The notes: generated by a model not told the origin, from the sequence alone. Shown: positions 8,790-16,380, numbered from the stretch's first letter. The stretch is DNA of 64,000 nucleotides from JAGOMX01 sp041738135 (GCA_041738135.1 JBGSQK010000046.1:10590-74589); one strand, 5' to 3'. A program made the numbers and translations.

Positions 8790-10603
8790 TAATCACGACT
8801 TATGTTATCTGTTATTTGTCTGTCTAGAGCGCCAATGGCATCTTCAGGGTCGAGAGCACCCGGCTCATCCGTTTCGGGGACTTCGGGTGGCCCTTCTTGC
8901 GGAGCCAAGTTAGCCTGCCTGAGTACTGGCAAATTTGACATCTCATCTTCCGTTTCGAACTTAGGGAATATGCCCAAAATGGGCGCCGCCCTCTTTATCA
9001 CAGCCGCTGCCAAAGGCGCTGAGTTCCACCCGGCTGTATTATAGCCGTAAGTTGCCTTTGATGCCTTCGGGCCATCAAGCATGACGAACACCAAATAACG
9101 GGGCTGCTCAGGAAACACACAAACGAAAGTGGTATTCACCGCATTAGCAATGTATCCGCGACCATGGGCTCTACGTTGGTTTGCTGTTCCTGTTTTACCT
9201 CCCACGACAATGCCTGGAACCTTGGCTTTGCTGCTGGTGCCACTCTTCACGCTTTGCTGCATCAGGTCAAGAACTTTTGCTGATATTTCTTCACTAACTA
9301 TTTGTTTGTATTTGGTTTCTTCGGGGCTGCGCTTGAGCAATGTGGGCTTTTCAACCATTCTACCTTTGTTGGCAATCCCACCAATAGCCACAGATGAATG
9401 CAAGGGAGATACGGATAAACCGTAACCGTAGGCGATCGTAATGGTATTGGCCTCACGCCAGCTTAATGGTACTAAGGGTTGTGCCAATTCAGGGATTTCT
9501 AGTTTGGGCGGATGCAAGAAACCTATTTCTTTCATGAAAGCCTGCTGCCGCTCACCACCCACCTTCATGGCCATACGCGCTGAACCAATGTTGGATGAAT
9601 AAACGAAAATCTCGGACACGGTCAGCCAGGCATTTTTACCATGGAAATCAGTCACAAAATGGCGTCCTACCTTCAAGGGCTGGGTGGCATCAAATTTGGT
9701 ATCCAGATCCGCCACATTATAATGCAGAGCAAGAGCCGTATTAATGATCTTCATGGAAGAACCCATTTCGTAAACCCCAAGGGTGTTCCGATTAAACAAA
9801 GCTTTTGGGTCTTCGATGACTGGTTTGTTGGGGTCAAAATCAGGTAAAGATACCATAGCCATTATCTCACCCGTGACGATATCCATCATCATACCGCTGC
9901 CGCCCTCCGCTGAGAACTTGTCAACCGCTTTATGAACTTCATCGAAAAGGATGTGCTGCAAGCGGATGTCTAAGGATAGCTGTACAGGTTCGTGAGTGCT
10001 GCGCAGATGCTCATCCAGGCCTTTTTCAAGGCCAGAAATTCCTGTGTTATCCACATCCACAAAGCCTACCGCGTGTGAGACTAAAGGACCGTAAGGATAG
10101 ACGCGTTTGGTATCCCGCATGAATTCAAGACCTGGCAGTCCTAAACGAATCACAGCAGCTTTTTGCTGTGGGGTCAGATGCCTGGTTACCCAGAGGAAAG
10201 ATTTATCGCCTTTGAGTTTTGCCAACAGTTCTTTTTGGTTTAAATTGGGAAAAACTTTCGCAAGCTTTTCCGCAGCTTCCTCAGGATTCAGAATTTTCTG
10301 AGGATTGGCATAAAGTGAGGATGTAGCTATGGTGGTTGCTAGAACTTCACCATTTCTATCCACAAAGGTGGCACGGCCCATATGGATGCCACTGGGATCC
10401 CCTCCTCTGCTGGCATACAAGTCTTGGGTGGGATGAAAACAAGTGACGGAAATTAGCCTAGCAGAAATGACACCGAAGCCAAAAATCACACAGACTGAAG
10501 TAATCAAAAGCCGAGTTTTGGCAATATCAACGGCTTGCCGAACAACGCTGTGATGTTCGGGTCCAACTTTAAATAGGTTGAGGGCTCTGTTGTTAAACGA
10601 CAA
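8789..10603 (-). CDS. ftsI: FtsI (PBP3), septal peptidoglycan transpeptidase
   Basis: FtsI is the class B penicillin-binding protein that cross-links septal peptidoglycan in partnership with FtsW. The 604-residue product has one N-terminal transmembrane anchor (RLLITSVCVIFGFGVISARL), a dimerisation domain and a transpeptidase domain with the three active-site motifs: SxxK in MGSSMKII, SxN in YSSNIGS and KTG in GGKTGTANQ. A polar C-terminal tail of about 50 residues follows (EVPETDEPGALDPEDAIGA). Unusually, about 500 bp of repeat-bearing sequence separates it from ftsL, so it may need its own promoter. Confidence 0.96.
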   Translation of the reverse strand: MSFNNRALNLFKVGPEHHSVVRQAVDIAKTRLLITSVCVIFGFGVISARLISVTCFHPTQDLYASRGGDPSGIHMGRATFVDRNGEVLATTIATSSLYANPQKILNPEEAAEKLAKVFPNLNQKELLAKLKGDKSFLWVTRHLTPQQKAAVIRLGLPGLEFMRDTKRVYPYGPLVSHAVGFVDVDNTGISGLEKGLDEHLRSTHEPVQLSLDIRLQHILFDEVHKAVDKFSAEGGSGMMMDIVTGEIMAMVSLPDFDPNKPVIEDPKALFNRNTLGVYEMGSSMKIINTALALHYNVADLDTKFDATQPLKVGRHFVTDFHGKNAWLTVSEIFVYSSNIGSARMAMKVGGERQQAFMKEIGFLHPPKLEIPELAQPLVPLSWREANTITIAYGYGLSVSPLHSSVAIGGIANKGRMVEKPTLLKRSPEETKYKQIVSEEISAKVLDLMQQSVKSGTSSKAKVPGIVVGGKTGTANQRRAHGRGYIANAVNTTFVCVFPEQPRYLVFVMLDGPKASKATYGYNTAGWNSAPLAAAVIKRAAPILGIFPKFETEDEMSNLPVLRQANLAPQEGPPEVPETDEPGALDPEDAIGALDRQITDNISRD

Positions 10604-10645
10604 AGCAGTTGTTTCCTTTATTTTTGTACGTTAATTCATTATTAC

Positions 10646-10869
10646 TCAGGCAATAAAATAGTTGAAAGCCCCGTCATCCAGAGCGCGCCTCGGCAAAGCC
10701 GAGGAAGCGTGGGATCCAGCTAATAAGCCCGCGCTAGCGGTTCCATATAGCTATAGAGAAGTCGCTATGCGACGCTCATTTGCTGGATCCCACGCTTACT
10801 CCGCTAAAGCGGAGCTGCGCTCTGGATGACGGAGTTGGACCATTTTCCGTCAACTATTTTATTGCCTGA
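10646..10869. repeat. Family A palindromic repeat with locus-specific outer arms
   Basis: The core (10673-10830) is an imperfect palindrome beginning GTCATCCAGAGCGCG and ending with its complement, with inner arms around GGATCCAGC and GCTGGATCCCACGC. Outside it lies a second, perfect 20-bp inverted repeat: TCAGGCAATAAAATAGTTGA at 10646-10665 and its complement at 10850-10869. The same core occurs at 41122-41285, but with different outer arms. It sits between ftsL and ftsI. Confidence 0.85.
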
Positions 10870-10961
10870 CTGACAACTCTTCATAGCATAATTAGTTTGT
10901 AATAATAAGCCCTTGTATCACCCTCACTTTTAAAGGGATAGATACAAATTAACACCCATTT

Positions 10962-11073
10962 CGTCATTGCGAGCCCCTCTTGGGGCGTGGCAATCTCTTT
11001 TTACTTCCGCAAACATATCTAAACGGCTACATCTAAGTGGATTGCCACGCCCCAAGAGGGGCTCGCAATGACG
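10962..11073. repeat. Family C palindromic repeat
   Basis: Long inverted repeat with arms CGTCATTGCGAGCCCCTCTT and complement, separated by about 40 bp of unrelated sequence. Related copies lie at 24974-25088 and 49399-49515, and a fragment at 46922-46943. Short frames across it encode CHAPRGARND-like peptides, which are a product of the repeat and not genes. It lies between ftsL and ftsI, 88 bp from the family A element. Confidence 0.85.
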
Positions 11074-11104
11074 GATGTGGTCGAGATAACAATGACTCAA
11101 TGAA

Positions 11105-11437
11105 CTAGCGCTTGAACTTAGCTTCCTTGAGCTCCCCAAAGCCTGTCACTTTTCTTGGCTTTGTTAACTCATGGATGTTTTCATATGACACCAATTGCAC
11201 CGCATCTGACGGGGCTAATTTAAGGTGTTTTTCTGCCAGCTTTTGCAAGCGGCCTGGTTCATTCAGATAAGACCATTCAGCCTGCAAAATATGAATGGCT
11301 TCCTGGGTACTATGCATTTTACTGTGGATTTGCGCTAGTTCACGTTCTTGCTCATTCACCTTATGCTTTAACTGGAAGAGGCAGACGGCGATGCAAGTGG
11401 AGATCAATACACCAAAAATTGCGGAACGACTCATCAT
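11105..11437 (-). CDS. ftsL: FtsL, cell division protein
   Basis: FtsL is a small bitopic membrane protein of the divisome that works with FtsB and FtsQ to activate FtsWI. The 110-residue product has one N-terminal transmembrane helix (AIFGVLISTCIAVCLFQL), then a coiled-coil region and the alphaproteobacterial signature LQAEWSYLNEPGRLQKLA. It overlaps the rsmH stop by 4 bp, so it belongs to the mraZ-rsmH-ftsL transcript. Identification rests on context and on that signature. Confidence 0.92.
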   Translation of the reverse strand: MMSRSAIFGVLISTCIAVCLFQLKHKVNEQERELAQIHSKMHSTQEAIHILQAEWSYLNEPGRLQKLAEKHLKLAPSDAVQLVSYENIHELTKPRKVTGFGELKEAKFKR

Positions 11438-12384
11438 AGGGCGCCCCCAATCTCTGGAGCAGACGTCCTAATGGCCCAACGCAACTTGGCAGAACGGGCT
11501 CGCGGATTGATTTTGCACTCTTCGTCGCTCGGCTTGATGGCTTTTCGTGAACCCAACTCAAATGTGGGATGTGGCCTTACCTCATTGGTATGAGGCATAT
11601 GGCGATTGCCTGAGGAAGAACGATTCTCACTGCGGGACTTGAGGAATTGCTTTACACAACGATCTTCTAAGGAATGAAACGATACCACTGCCAAACGCCC
11701 ACCGGGAGCCAGCAAGCGTTCCGCCGACTCTAGGCCGCGTTCGAGCTCGCCCATTTCATCATTGACCTTAATGCGTAAGGCCTGAAATGTACGTGTGGCG
11801 GGATCAATACCTTTCCCGTGTCTTGGAAGGACAGAATATATAATATCAGCCAATTGCTTTGTTGTTGTTATTGGGTTCTCTCTACGCCTTAAAACGATTC
11901 TTTTCGCAATGCGTCGAGATTGCCGTTCTTCACCATAATTGTAGATAATATCAGCCAACTCGTCTTCAGGCAACGAATTTACCAGGTCTGCAGCCGATTT
12001 TCCTTTAAGACTCATACGCATGTCTAAGGGACCGTCTTTTGCAAAGGAAAACCCGCGCTCCGCCTGATCTATTTGGGGTGATGACACTCCTAGATCAAGT
12101 GCAATTCCTTGCACCTGAGAAATGTTTTTTGCATTCAAGGCAGAAACCATGTCGCCAAAACAACTCTCCACCATGTGAAAACGATTGTCAGATTCTTGCT
12201 CTAGCTGATGTCCAACGGCGACAGCTTCCGGATCGCGGTCTAAGCCCCAGACATGGCAATTGGCAGCATTTAAGAATGCCTTTGAATAGCCTCCACGCCC
12301 GAAAGTTCCATCCACTATGATGTCCCCTTCTTTAGGTTGCAAAGCTTCTAGCACCTCTGTCATCATCACAGGTTTATGGCTCAT
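11434..12384 (-). CDS. rsmH: RsmH (MraW), 16S rRNA m4C1402 methyltransferase
   Basis: RsmH methylates N4 of cytidine 1402 in the ribosomal P site with S-adenosylmethionine. The 316-residue protein opens with HKPVMMTEVLEAL and has the SAM-binding motif IIVDGTFGRGGYSKAFL, then DLGVSSPQ, the FSFAKDGPLDMRM segment and C-terminal RPHPTFE/RAKLRWAIR blocks typical of the family. It is coupled to mraZ upstream and ftsL downstream by 4-bp overlaps, the standard dcw arrangement. Confidence 0.97.
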   Translation of the reverse strand: MSHKPVMMTEVLEALQPKEGDIIVDGTFGRGGYSKAFLNAANCHVWGLDRDPEAVAVGHQLEQESDNRFHMVESCFGDMVSALNAKNISQVQGIALDLGVSSPQIDQAERGFSFAKDGPLDMRMSLKGKSAADLVNSLPEDELADIIYNYGEERQSRRIAKRIVLRRRENPITTTKQLADIIYSVLPRHGKGIDPATRTFQALRIKVNDEMGELERGLESAERLLAPGGRLAVVSFHSLEDRCVKQFLKSRSENRSSSGNRHMPHTNEVRPHPTFELGSRKAIKPSDEECKINPRARSAKLRWAIRTSAPEIGGAL

Positions 12385-12848
12385 GCGGCGGTATCCTGTG
12401 ATGTGTTGAGCTTAATGGTTGTTTGCTGATCCTTAACCCGCGTCCGAGCCAAATCTTGGAATTCTTGGAATGCCTCTGGCATCCAAATCTGGAAGGTGGA
12501 ACCACGGCCTACAAACGCTGCAAATTCCGTAATGCCCGCATGGTCCAGTAGAGATTGGGGCAAAATCACACGACCATCCCCATCCAGGGGCAACTGCAAT
12601 GAATCGGCAAAAATGGTTGAAGCCAAATCGTCTTGAGCATCGGAAAAGAAATCCAAGTCATCCACACTAGCGCAAAGGCGCTGCATGCGCTCCATACTGC
12701 AACCCTCAATGGCGTTATGTTTGTATGAACGATAAGCAATAATACCTTGGAAAGATTCCCCAGATAGGGCCGCACGAAACGTAGCCGGAACAGATACCCT
12801 GCCCTTCTTGTCGATCTTATTGACAAATGTCGATAAAAACAACGCCAT
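12381..12848 (-). CDS. mraZ: MraZ, transcriptional regulator of the dcw operon
   Basis: MraZ is a DNA-binding ring-forming protein that represses its own operon by binding direct repeats upstream. The 155-residue sequence carries the two SpoVT/AbrB-like half-domains, each with a DxxGRVxxP motif: IDKKGRVSVPATFR near residue 12 and LDGDGRVILPQSLL near residue 85. It is first in the operon. A set of TGGGA repeats with 10-bp period, the known type of MraZ target, lies about 90-120 bp upstream of its start. Confidence 0.96.
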   Translation of the reverse strand: MALFLSTFVNKIDKKGRVSVPATFRAALSGESFQGIIAYRSYKHNAIEGCSMERMQRLCASVDDLDFFSDAQDDLASTIFADSLQLPLDGDGRVILPQSLLDHAGITEFAAFVGRGSTFQIWMPEAFQEFQDLARTRVKDQQTTIKLNTSQDTAA

Positions 12849-12918
12849 GTTTTCGTATAGTCTCCAAAGTATTTATTTAAGAAATATCTATAGGCCCGTC
12901 GCATAATACTCGAGCCTT

Positions 12919-12924
12919 ATTATA
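12919..12924 (-). promoter_or_regulatory. Candidate -10 box of the mraZ promoter
   Basis: Minus-strand TATAAT, 71-76 bp upstream of the mraZ start. No good TTGACA lies at the standard distance; the -35 region would overlap the MraZ repeats, which fits a repressible promoter. Inferred from sequence only. Confidence 0.5.
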
Positions 12925-12934
12925 TGGTATATCA

Positions 12935-12969
12935 TGGGACCAGATGGGAGTCAATGGGATTTCATGGAA
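12935..12969 (+). promoter_or_regulatory. MraZ operator: direct repeats of TGGGA
   Basis: TGGGA occurs at 12935, 12945 and 12955, exactly 10 bp apart, and a degenerate TGGAA follows at 12965. MraZ is known to bind such TGGG-type direct repeats with 5-nt spacers upstream of mraZ, one helical turn apart. The array overlaps where the -35 of the promoter at 12919 would be. Confidence 0.8.
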
Positions 12970-12976
12970 CAATCTC

Positions 12977-12997
12977 TAATCCACAAACTTATCCACA
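12977..12997 (+). promoter_or_regulatory. Two adjacent DnaA boxes
   Basis: TTATCCACA at 12989-12997 is a perfect consensus DnaA box; TAATCCACA at 12977-12985 differs at one position and is 12 bp away in the same orientation. They lie between the MraZ repeats and the CtrA boxes. Binding is inferred. Confidence 0.55.
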
Positions 12998-13034
12998 GCC
13001 CCTCAGGCAAAATTTAAACCCATGATATACGCCA

Positions 13035-13060
13035 TTAACCATTTGTTAAGCATTTATTAA
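13035..13060. promoter_or_regulatory. Two overlapping CtrA boxes (TTAA-N7-TTAA-N7-TTAA)
   Basis: TTAA occurs at 13035, 13046 and 13057, giving two perfect TTAA-N7-TTAA CtrA consensus sites that share the middle half-site; a fourth TTAA follows at 13064. The window also encodes CtrA (27024-27809). The sites could serve the dcw operon (about 190 bp from mraZ) or the divergent gene at 13276. The rest of the gap up to that gene shows nothing clear. Confidence 0.6.
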
Positions 13061-13275
13061 GGATTAACGAGGATAAGGCTTTTCAAGGGTTTTTTAGACA
13101 TTTTCAGCAGTTCCAACACCTTGCCAGAACATGCCAAACAGGCGGCAATTAAAATTGTTTTCCACCACTACTGAGTTTTATTAGCAAAGATATCCACCGC
13201 TTAATGTAATAGGTTTGACTTTGTCATCACACCGGGAGAGAATTAACATAGCGAACAGACAAAGAGGTCATGAAA

Positions 13276-13773
13276 ATGAATCTCCTGAAGTCTTTTATTT
13301 ACCAGACCATAATGCTTGCGGCACCTATGCAGGCTCTAGCGAGCGACGTCACAGATGAACAAGGCGTCAAGAAACCCACAAGCAAAACAATTCTTACTTC
13401 AAAAAATTTACAACAGATTTTATTGGATACGGACAAACTATTCGCAAGCACCCTCCATTACTACGTAGACAATCGATTTTTAAGTGAGACTTCAAATCAA
13501 CTGTACAAATCCCCAGAACTGCTTCTGGAGTTTTCACACATAGCCACATGCAGACGCACACGATCCATATTTTTTAATAACTCCGACCCCCTACTCATCG
13601 AAAATGTGGACCTGCCTCTCATACTAGGGCAGCTGAAAAACAAAACGGGCATACAGATGAAATTTGATAACGATAACTTGATTTTGACGCTGCAATACGT
13701 GAACAAACACGTAAATGATTTTCCCAAAACCCACGACGAATATCACGTGGCGTTTCAGTTTAGGAGGAAATAG
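13276..13773 (+). CDS. Hypothetical exported protein
   Basis: A protein of 165 residues with an N-terminal signal peptide (hydrophobic core around YQTIMLAAPMQALA, cleavage likely after ALAS). The ATG at 13276 is preferred over the one at 13270 because AGAGG at 13263-13267 is then 8 bp away. The mature part is polar with no recognised domain; it has segments such as LQQILLDTDKLFASTLHYYV and ILGQLKNKTGIQMKF. It is transcribed divergently from mraZ and converges on the F-box gene, with a hairpin between the two stops. Function unknown. Confidence 0.65.
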   Translation: MNLLKSFIYQTIMLAAPMQALASDVTDEQGVKKPTSKTILTSKNLQQILLDTDKLFASTLHYYVDNRFLSETSNQLYKSPELLLEFSHIATCRRTRSIFFNNSDPLLIENVDLPLILGQLKNKTGIQMKFDNDNLILTLQYVNKHVNDFPKTHDEYHVAFQFRRK

Positions 13774-13785
13774 GGATATTAAAAT

Positions 13786-13814
13786 TACCCCCTACCGAAG
13801 TTCGGTAAGGGGTA
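13786..13814 (-). terminator. Hairpin terminator after the F-box gene
   Basis: Palindrome of 14-nt arms (TACCCCCTACCGAA and complement, one mismatch). On the minus strand it is followed by ATTTTAAT. It lies 21 bp beyond the stop of the alternative (-1) frame of the F-box gene and 62 bp beyond the zero-frame stop that precedes it; it may act in both directions. Confidence 0.55.
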
Positions 13815-13896
13815 TAGCTGTATGTTGGAGATAATTATTCCGCAGCTTCTTGGTTTTGCTGAGCGTCATCAACAGGCAGCATGGAATACTCTAACC

Positions 13897-15048
13897 TTAA
13901 TTCTGCTCCTGAGTCAGCCCTAAAAGCAAAAGAACTTGATTCGTTAATTTTGAATCCTCTCGTTTTTTTAAAATCGGCCACACGACTCTTCCGACTTCCG
14001 TATCAACCATAATAATCCCAGGCAAATTAGTACTTTTTCTATCATGATACTGATCAACAATGGCATTCCCCAAGGCTGTAACTCGCATACGAACTGGAGA
14101 TGGTAAACTTAGAAGCGCTACAGTCCTAAATCTTTTGCAAGTTTGCGCGAAATTAACCAATGCCGGATCTGGCAAATGGAAACATACCAATTTCCATACA
14201 TCGTTAGGCACCTCACCCATTGCGTGCAAAGATGCATCAGAAGCATTTCCCACAGGACTCAGCATCCTTACATTTTTCTGGGTTCCAAATAGCGGGCTCA
14301 AATGCGTTAAAACAAGCAAATGATCACCGTCAGACATGGCCTCAGGTGCTAAGAGTAATGTTTCTAATTTAGCCACACGCGGTTTCTTACCCTCAAAAAA
14401 ATCATCCAAACGCTTAGATAAACAACAGGGCTCGCTACATGTGAAGCAAACTGGCTCGTTGAAGTAAATATCTTTGATATTATCATATACATGATTTATA
14501 TTTATTTTTTTATTAAAAAAATCTTTAAAGCTAATGTCAGGCAGTAAATTAATATAATTATCATCAGGTACAATTTTTTTGTACTCATAAAGGTTATTTT
14601 TAATCCTTCTTTCTGTCTTAAATCTTTTAATGATTAAATTTTCATCATCTGAAGATGAATCGGCGTAAGGAATTATTTCACGACATGCATACTCAAGCAT
14701 AATAGCCCTAAATCTTTTGCAAATTTGCCCAAGATTTAATCTTGCTTCATATGGCAAATGGGTAAATACTAATCGCCACACATCGTTAGGCACCCTATCC
14801 ATCATTGCCTCCAAAGATGCATTAGAAGCATCTCCTATAACATTTAATATTGCTGCGGACATCAATCTGATGTTTTCATCATCGAGGTATTCCCCACTCA
14901 AATTTTCATCATCTGAAGATAAATCTGCAATATAAGTAGGGGGCAAGACATCCCGCTGATCGTCATCACTAGGAAAATCTCCGCTAGCAAAAACAGGGTT
15001 TAATAAAGCTAGGGACATCAACCCGCTAATCAACAACTTTATATTCAT
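13897..15048 (-). CDS. Exported protein with two F-box domains (likely host-directed effector)
   Basis: The 383-residue product has a clear signal peptide (MNIKLLISGLMSLALLNPVF, then ASG). Two copies of an F-box-like motif follow: about residues 86-117 (VPNDVWRLVFTHLP, then CKRFRAI) and 280-311 (VPNDVWKLVCFHLP, then CKRFRTV). F-boxes bind Skp1 and recruit substrates to eukaryotic SCF ubiquitin ligases and have no known bacterial partner. Acidic SSDDEN motifs occur at about 44 and 132, and a cysteine cluster CFTCSEPCC near 201. The copies share flanking sequence (NASLEAM/DASLHAM), so the domain was duplicated within the gene. At codons 361-362 an A7 run could allow a -1 shift into a frame that stays open to 13835. 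Effector role is inference. Confidence 0.8.
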   Translation of the reverse strand: MNIKLLISGLMSLALLNPVFASGDFPSDDDQRDVLPPTYIADLSSDDENLSGEYLDDENIRLMSAAILNVIGDASNASLEAMMDRVPNDVWRLVFTHLPYEARLNLGQICKRFRAIMLEYACREIIPYADSSSDDENLIIKRFKTERRIKNNLYEYKKIVPDDNYINLLPDISFKDFFNKKININHVYDNIKDIYFNEPVCFTCSEPCCLSKRLDDFFEGKKPRVAKLETLLLAPEAMSDGDHLLVLTHLSPLFGTQKNVRMLSPVGNASDASLHAMGEVPNDVWKLVCFHLPDPALVNFAQTCKRFRTVALLSLPSPVRMRVTALGNAIVDQYHDRKSTNLPGIIMVDTEVGRVVWPILKKREDSKLTNQVLLLLGLTQEQN

Positions 15049-15233
15049 TTTACAAGCTCCATTGTAAATATTTGATTAACATAAATATTCTACACACTTA
15101 TACATATGCATTTATTTTTCTGTTGTCAATATTTTTTACTTCCACACTCTATTCTCCGCATTTTTGCGGAGATTACGCGAGTTATTCTCCACATTGGCTG
15201 ATTTTACTGGTGTTTCGGGAGACTAAAAAGAAT

Positions 15234-15603
15234 TGCAAGGCGGCCTATAAGCCGGGTTCTGTCCCCAACGAGTTGGGGGGTAATCATTCATCTAGGATGT
15301 CTGTTGCCAGACACCTCAAGCAATCTACCCGAACGACTGGTACGAAGGATACCTGCTCTCCGAAGAGAGCGCGCCGTTCCTATTTGATCTTGCTCCAGGT
15401 GGGGTTTACCCTGCCATTCTTGTTACCAAGAATGCGGTGAGCTCTTACCTCGCCATTTCACCCTTACCAATTGCTTGGCGGTATATTTTCTGTGGCACTT
15501 TCCCTAAGGTTACCCTCGGCGGACATTATCCGCCACCTTTCCTCCGCGGAGCCCGGACTTTCCTCTCCGTGCGAACACGCAGCGATTACCCGACCACCTT
15601 GCA
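15234..15603 (-). ncRNA. rnpB: RNase P RNA
   Basis: RNase P RNA is the catalytic RNA that matures tRNA 5' ends. On the minus strand the sequence contains the universal GAGGAAAGTCCGGGCTCC block near the 5' end and ends with the conserved AGAACCCGGCTTAT segment. The termini are set by a perfect 12-bp P1 helix, TGCAAGGTGGTC at the 5' end pairing with GGCCGCCTTGCA at the 3' end (two G-U pairs). A T-rich tract (TTCTTTTT) follows at 15224-15233 and may terminate transcription. The length of about 370 nt fits a bacterial type A RNA. Short open frames crossing this region are not genes. Confidence 0.95.
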
Positions 15604-15700
15604 TGGTATGTATAGGGGGTTATTGGGGATTTGTAAATGAAATTAAGGGGGTAATACGGCTCCGCCTGATGAAGGACTATCAAAATCTTGCCACCCCCGT

Positions 15701-15818
15701 GTCATCCCCGCGAAGGCGGGGATCCAGCGCAATAAGCATAGCGAAGCGATTCAATATAGCTACATAGAGCGCCGCTGGCGCACATATTGCGCTGGATCCC
15801 CGCCTTCGCGGGGATGAC
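15701..15818. repeat. Family B palindromic repeat, left of the GIY-YIG gene
   Basis: 118-bp palindrome with terminal arms GTCATCCCCGCGAAGGCGGG and complement, then inner ATCCAGCGCAATAAG arms. It differs from the copy at 16227-16344 at only about 7 positions. The pair brackets the GIY-YIG gene. Confidence 0.9.
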
Positions 15819-15905
15819 ATAAGATGGGGCAGCAATAAGAAAATAGATACTGCGGCTCGCTTCAAAATGTGTTTAATTCATACACAAAAATGGGGATTTA
15901 TACAA

Positions 15906-16199
15906 ATGAAAACATTTTATTTATACATTATGGCTTCGGATAAAAATGGAACCCTCTACACGGGAGTAACAGGCAATCTAGCTAAAAGAGTCTACACCCA
16001 CAAACATAAATTAATCGACGGGTTTACTAAAAAATACTCAACAGATAAACTTGTGTATGTTGAAGTCTATGAATATGTGCACGATGCTATAACAAGAGAG
16101 CATCGAATAAAAAAATGGCGTCGGGAATGGAAATTAAACCTGATAGAAAAACAGAATCCAGAATGGGATGATTTATATTATAAAATACTGTGGGTCTAG
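15906..16199 (+). CDS. GIY-YIG nuclease family protein
   Basis: A 97-residue single-domain GIY-YIG protein of the small UPF0213/YhbQ-like group. The ATG at 15906 is used because the product then starts directly with the motif: FYLYIMAS (GIY half), LYTGVTGNLAKRVYTHK (YIG half with the conserved Arg) and a downstream catalytic-type glutamate in EHRIKKW. Family members are structure- or DNA-specific endonucleases; the role here is unknown. The gene lies alone, 87 bp after one 118-bp palindromic repeat and 27 bp before a nearly identical second one, an arrangement that suggests a link between nuclease and repeat. Confidence 0.88.
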   Translation: MKTFYLYIMASDKNGTLYTGVTGNLAKRVYTHKHKLIDGFTKKYSTDKLVYVEVYEYVHDAITREHRIKKWRREWKLNLIEKQNPEWDDLYYKILWV

Positions 16200-16226
16200 C
16201 ATTTCTTGATTTATTGCATCTACACT

Positions 16227-16344
16227 GTCATCCACGCGAAGGCGGGGATCCAGCGCAATAAGCATTGCGAAGCGATTCAATATAGCTATACAGAGCGCCG
16301 TTGGCGCACATTTTGTGCTGGATCCCCGCCTTCGCGGGGATGAC
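16227..16344. repeat. Family B palindromic repeat, right of the GIY-YIG gene
   Basis: Second 118-bp copy, in the same orientation as the one at 15701-15818 and about 94% identical. It lies between the GIY-YIG gene and the 3' end of nuoB, 36 bp from the nuoB stop. Confidence 0.9.
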
Positions 16345-16380
16345 AAATGGCAACCTTCTCGTCAATAATTCTGCGGGGCC

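Noticed and set aside
10930..11139. Open frame on the minus strand encoding a CHAPRGARND-type peptide
   Set aside because: It is the translation of a family C palindromic repeat; the same peptide appears at 24876-25136 and 49370-49585 for the same reason.
12977..13067. Replication origin, because DnaA and CtrA boxes occur together as in Caulobacter
   Set aside because: Only two DnaA boxes, no clear AT-rich unwinding element beyond background, and neighbours (mraZ, unknown gene) are not origin-linked; a promoter role is simpler.
15072..15767. Three overlapping plus-strand open frames
   Set aside because: They run across rnpB (minus strand) and a family B repeat; the RNA has conserved RNase P motifs and a P1 helix, so the frames are chance.
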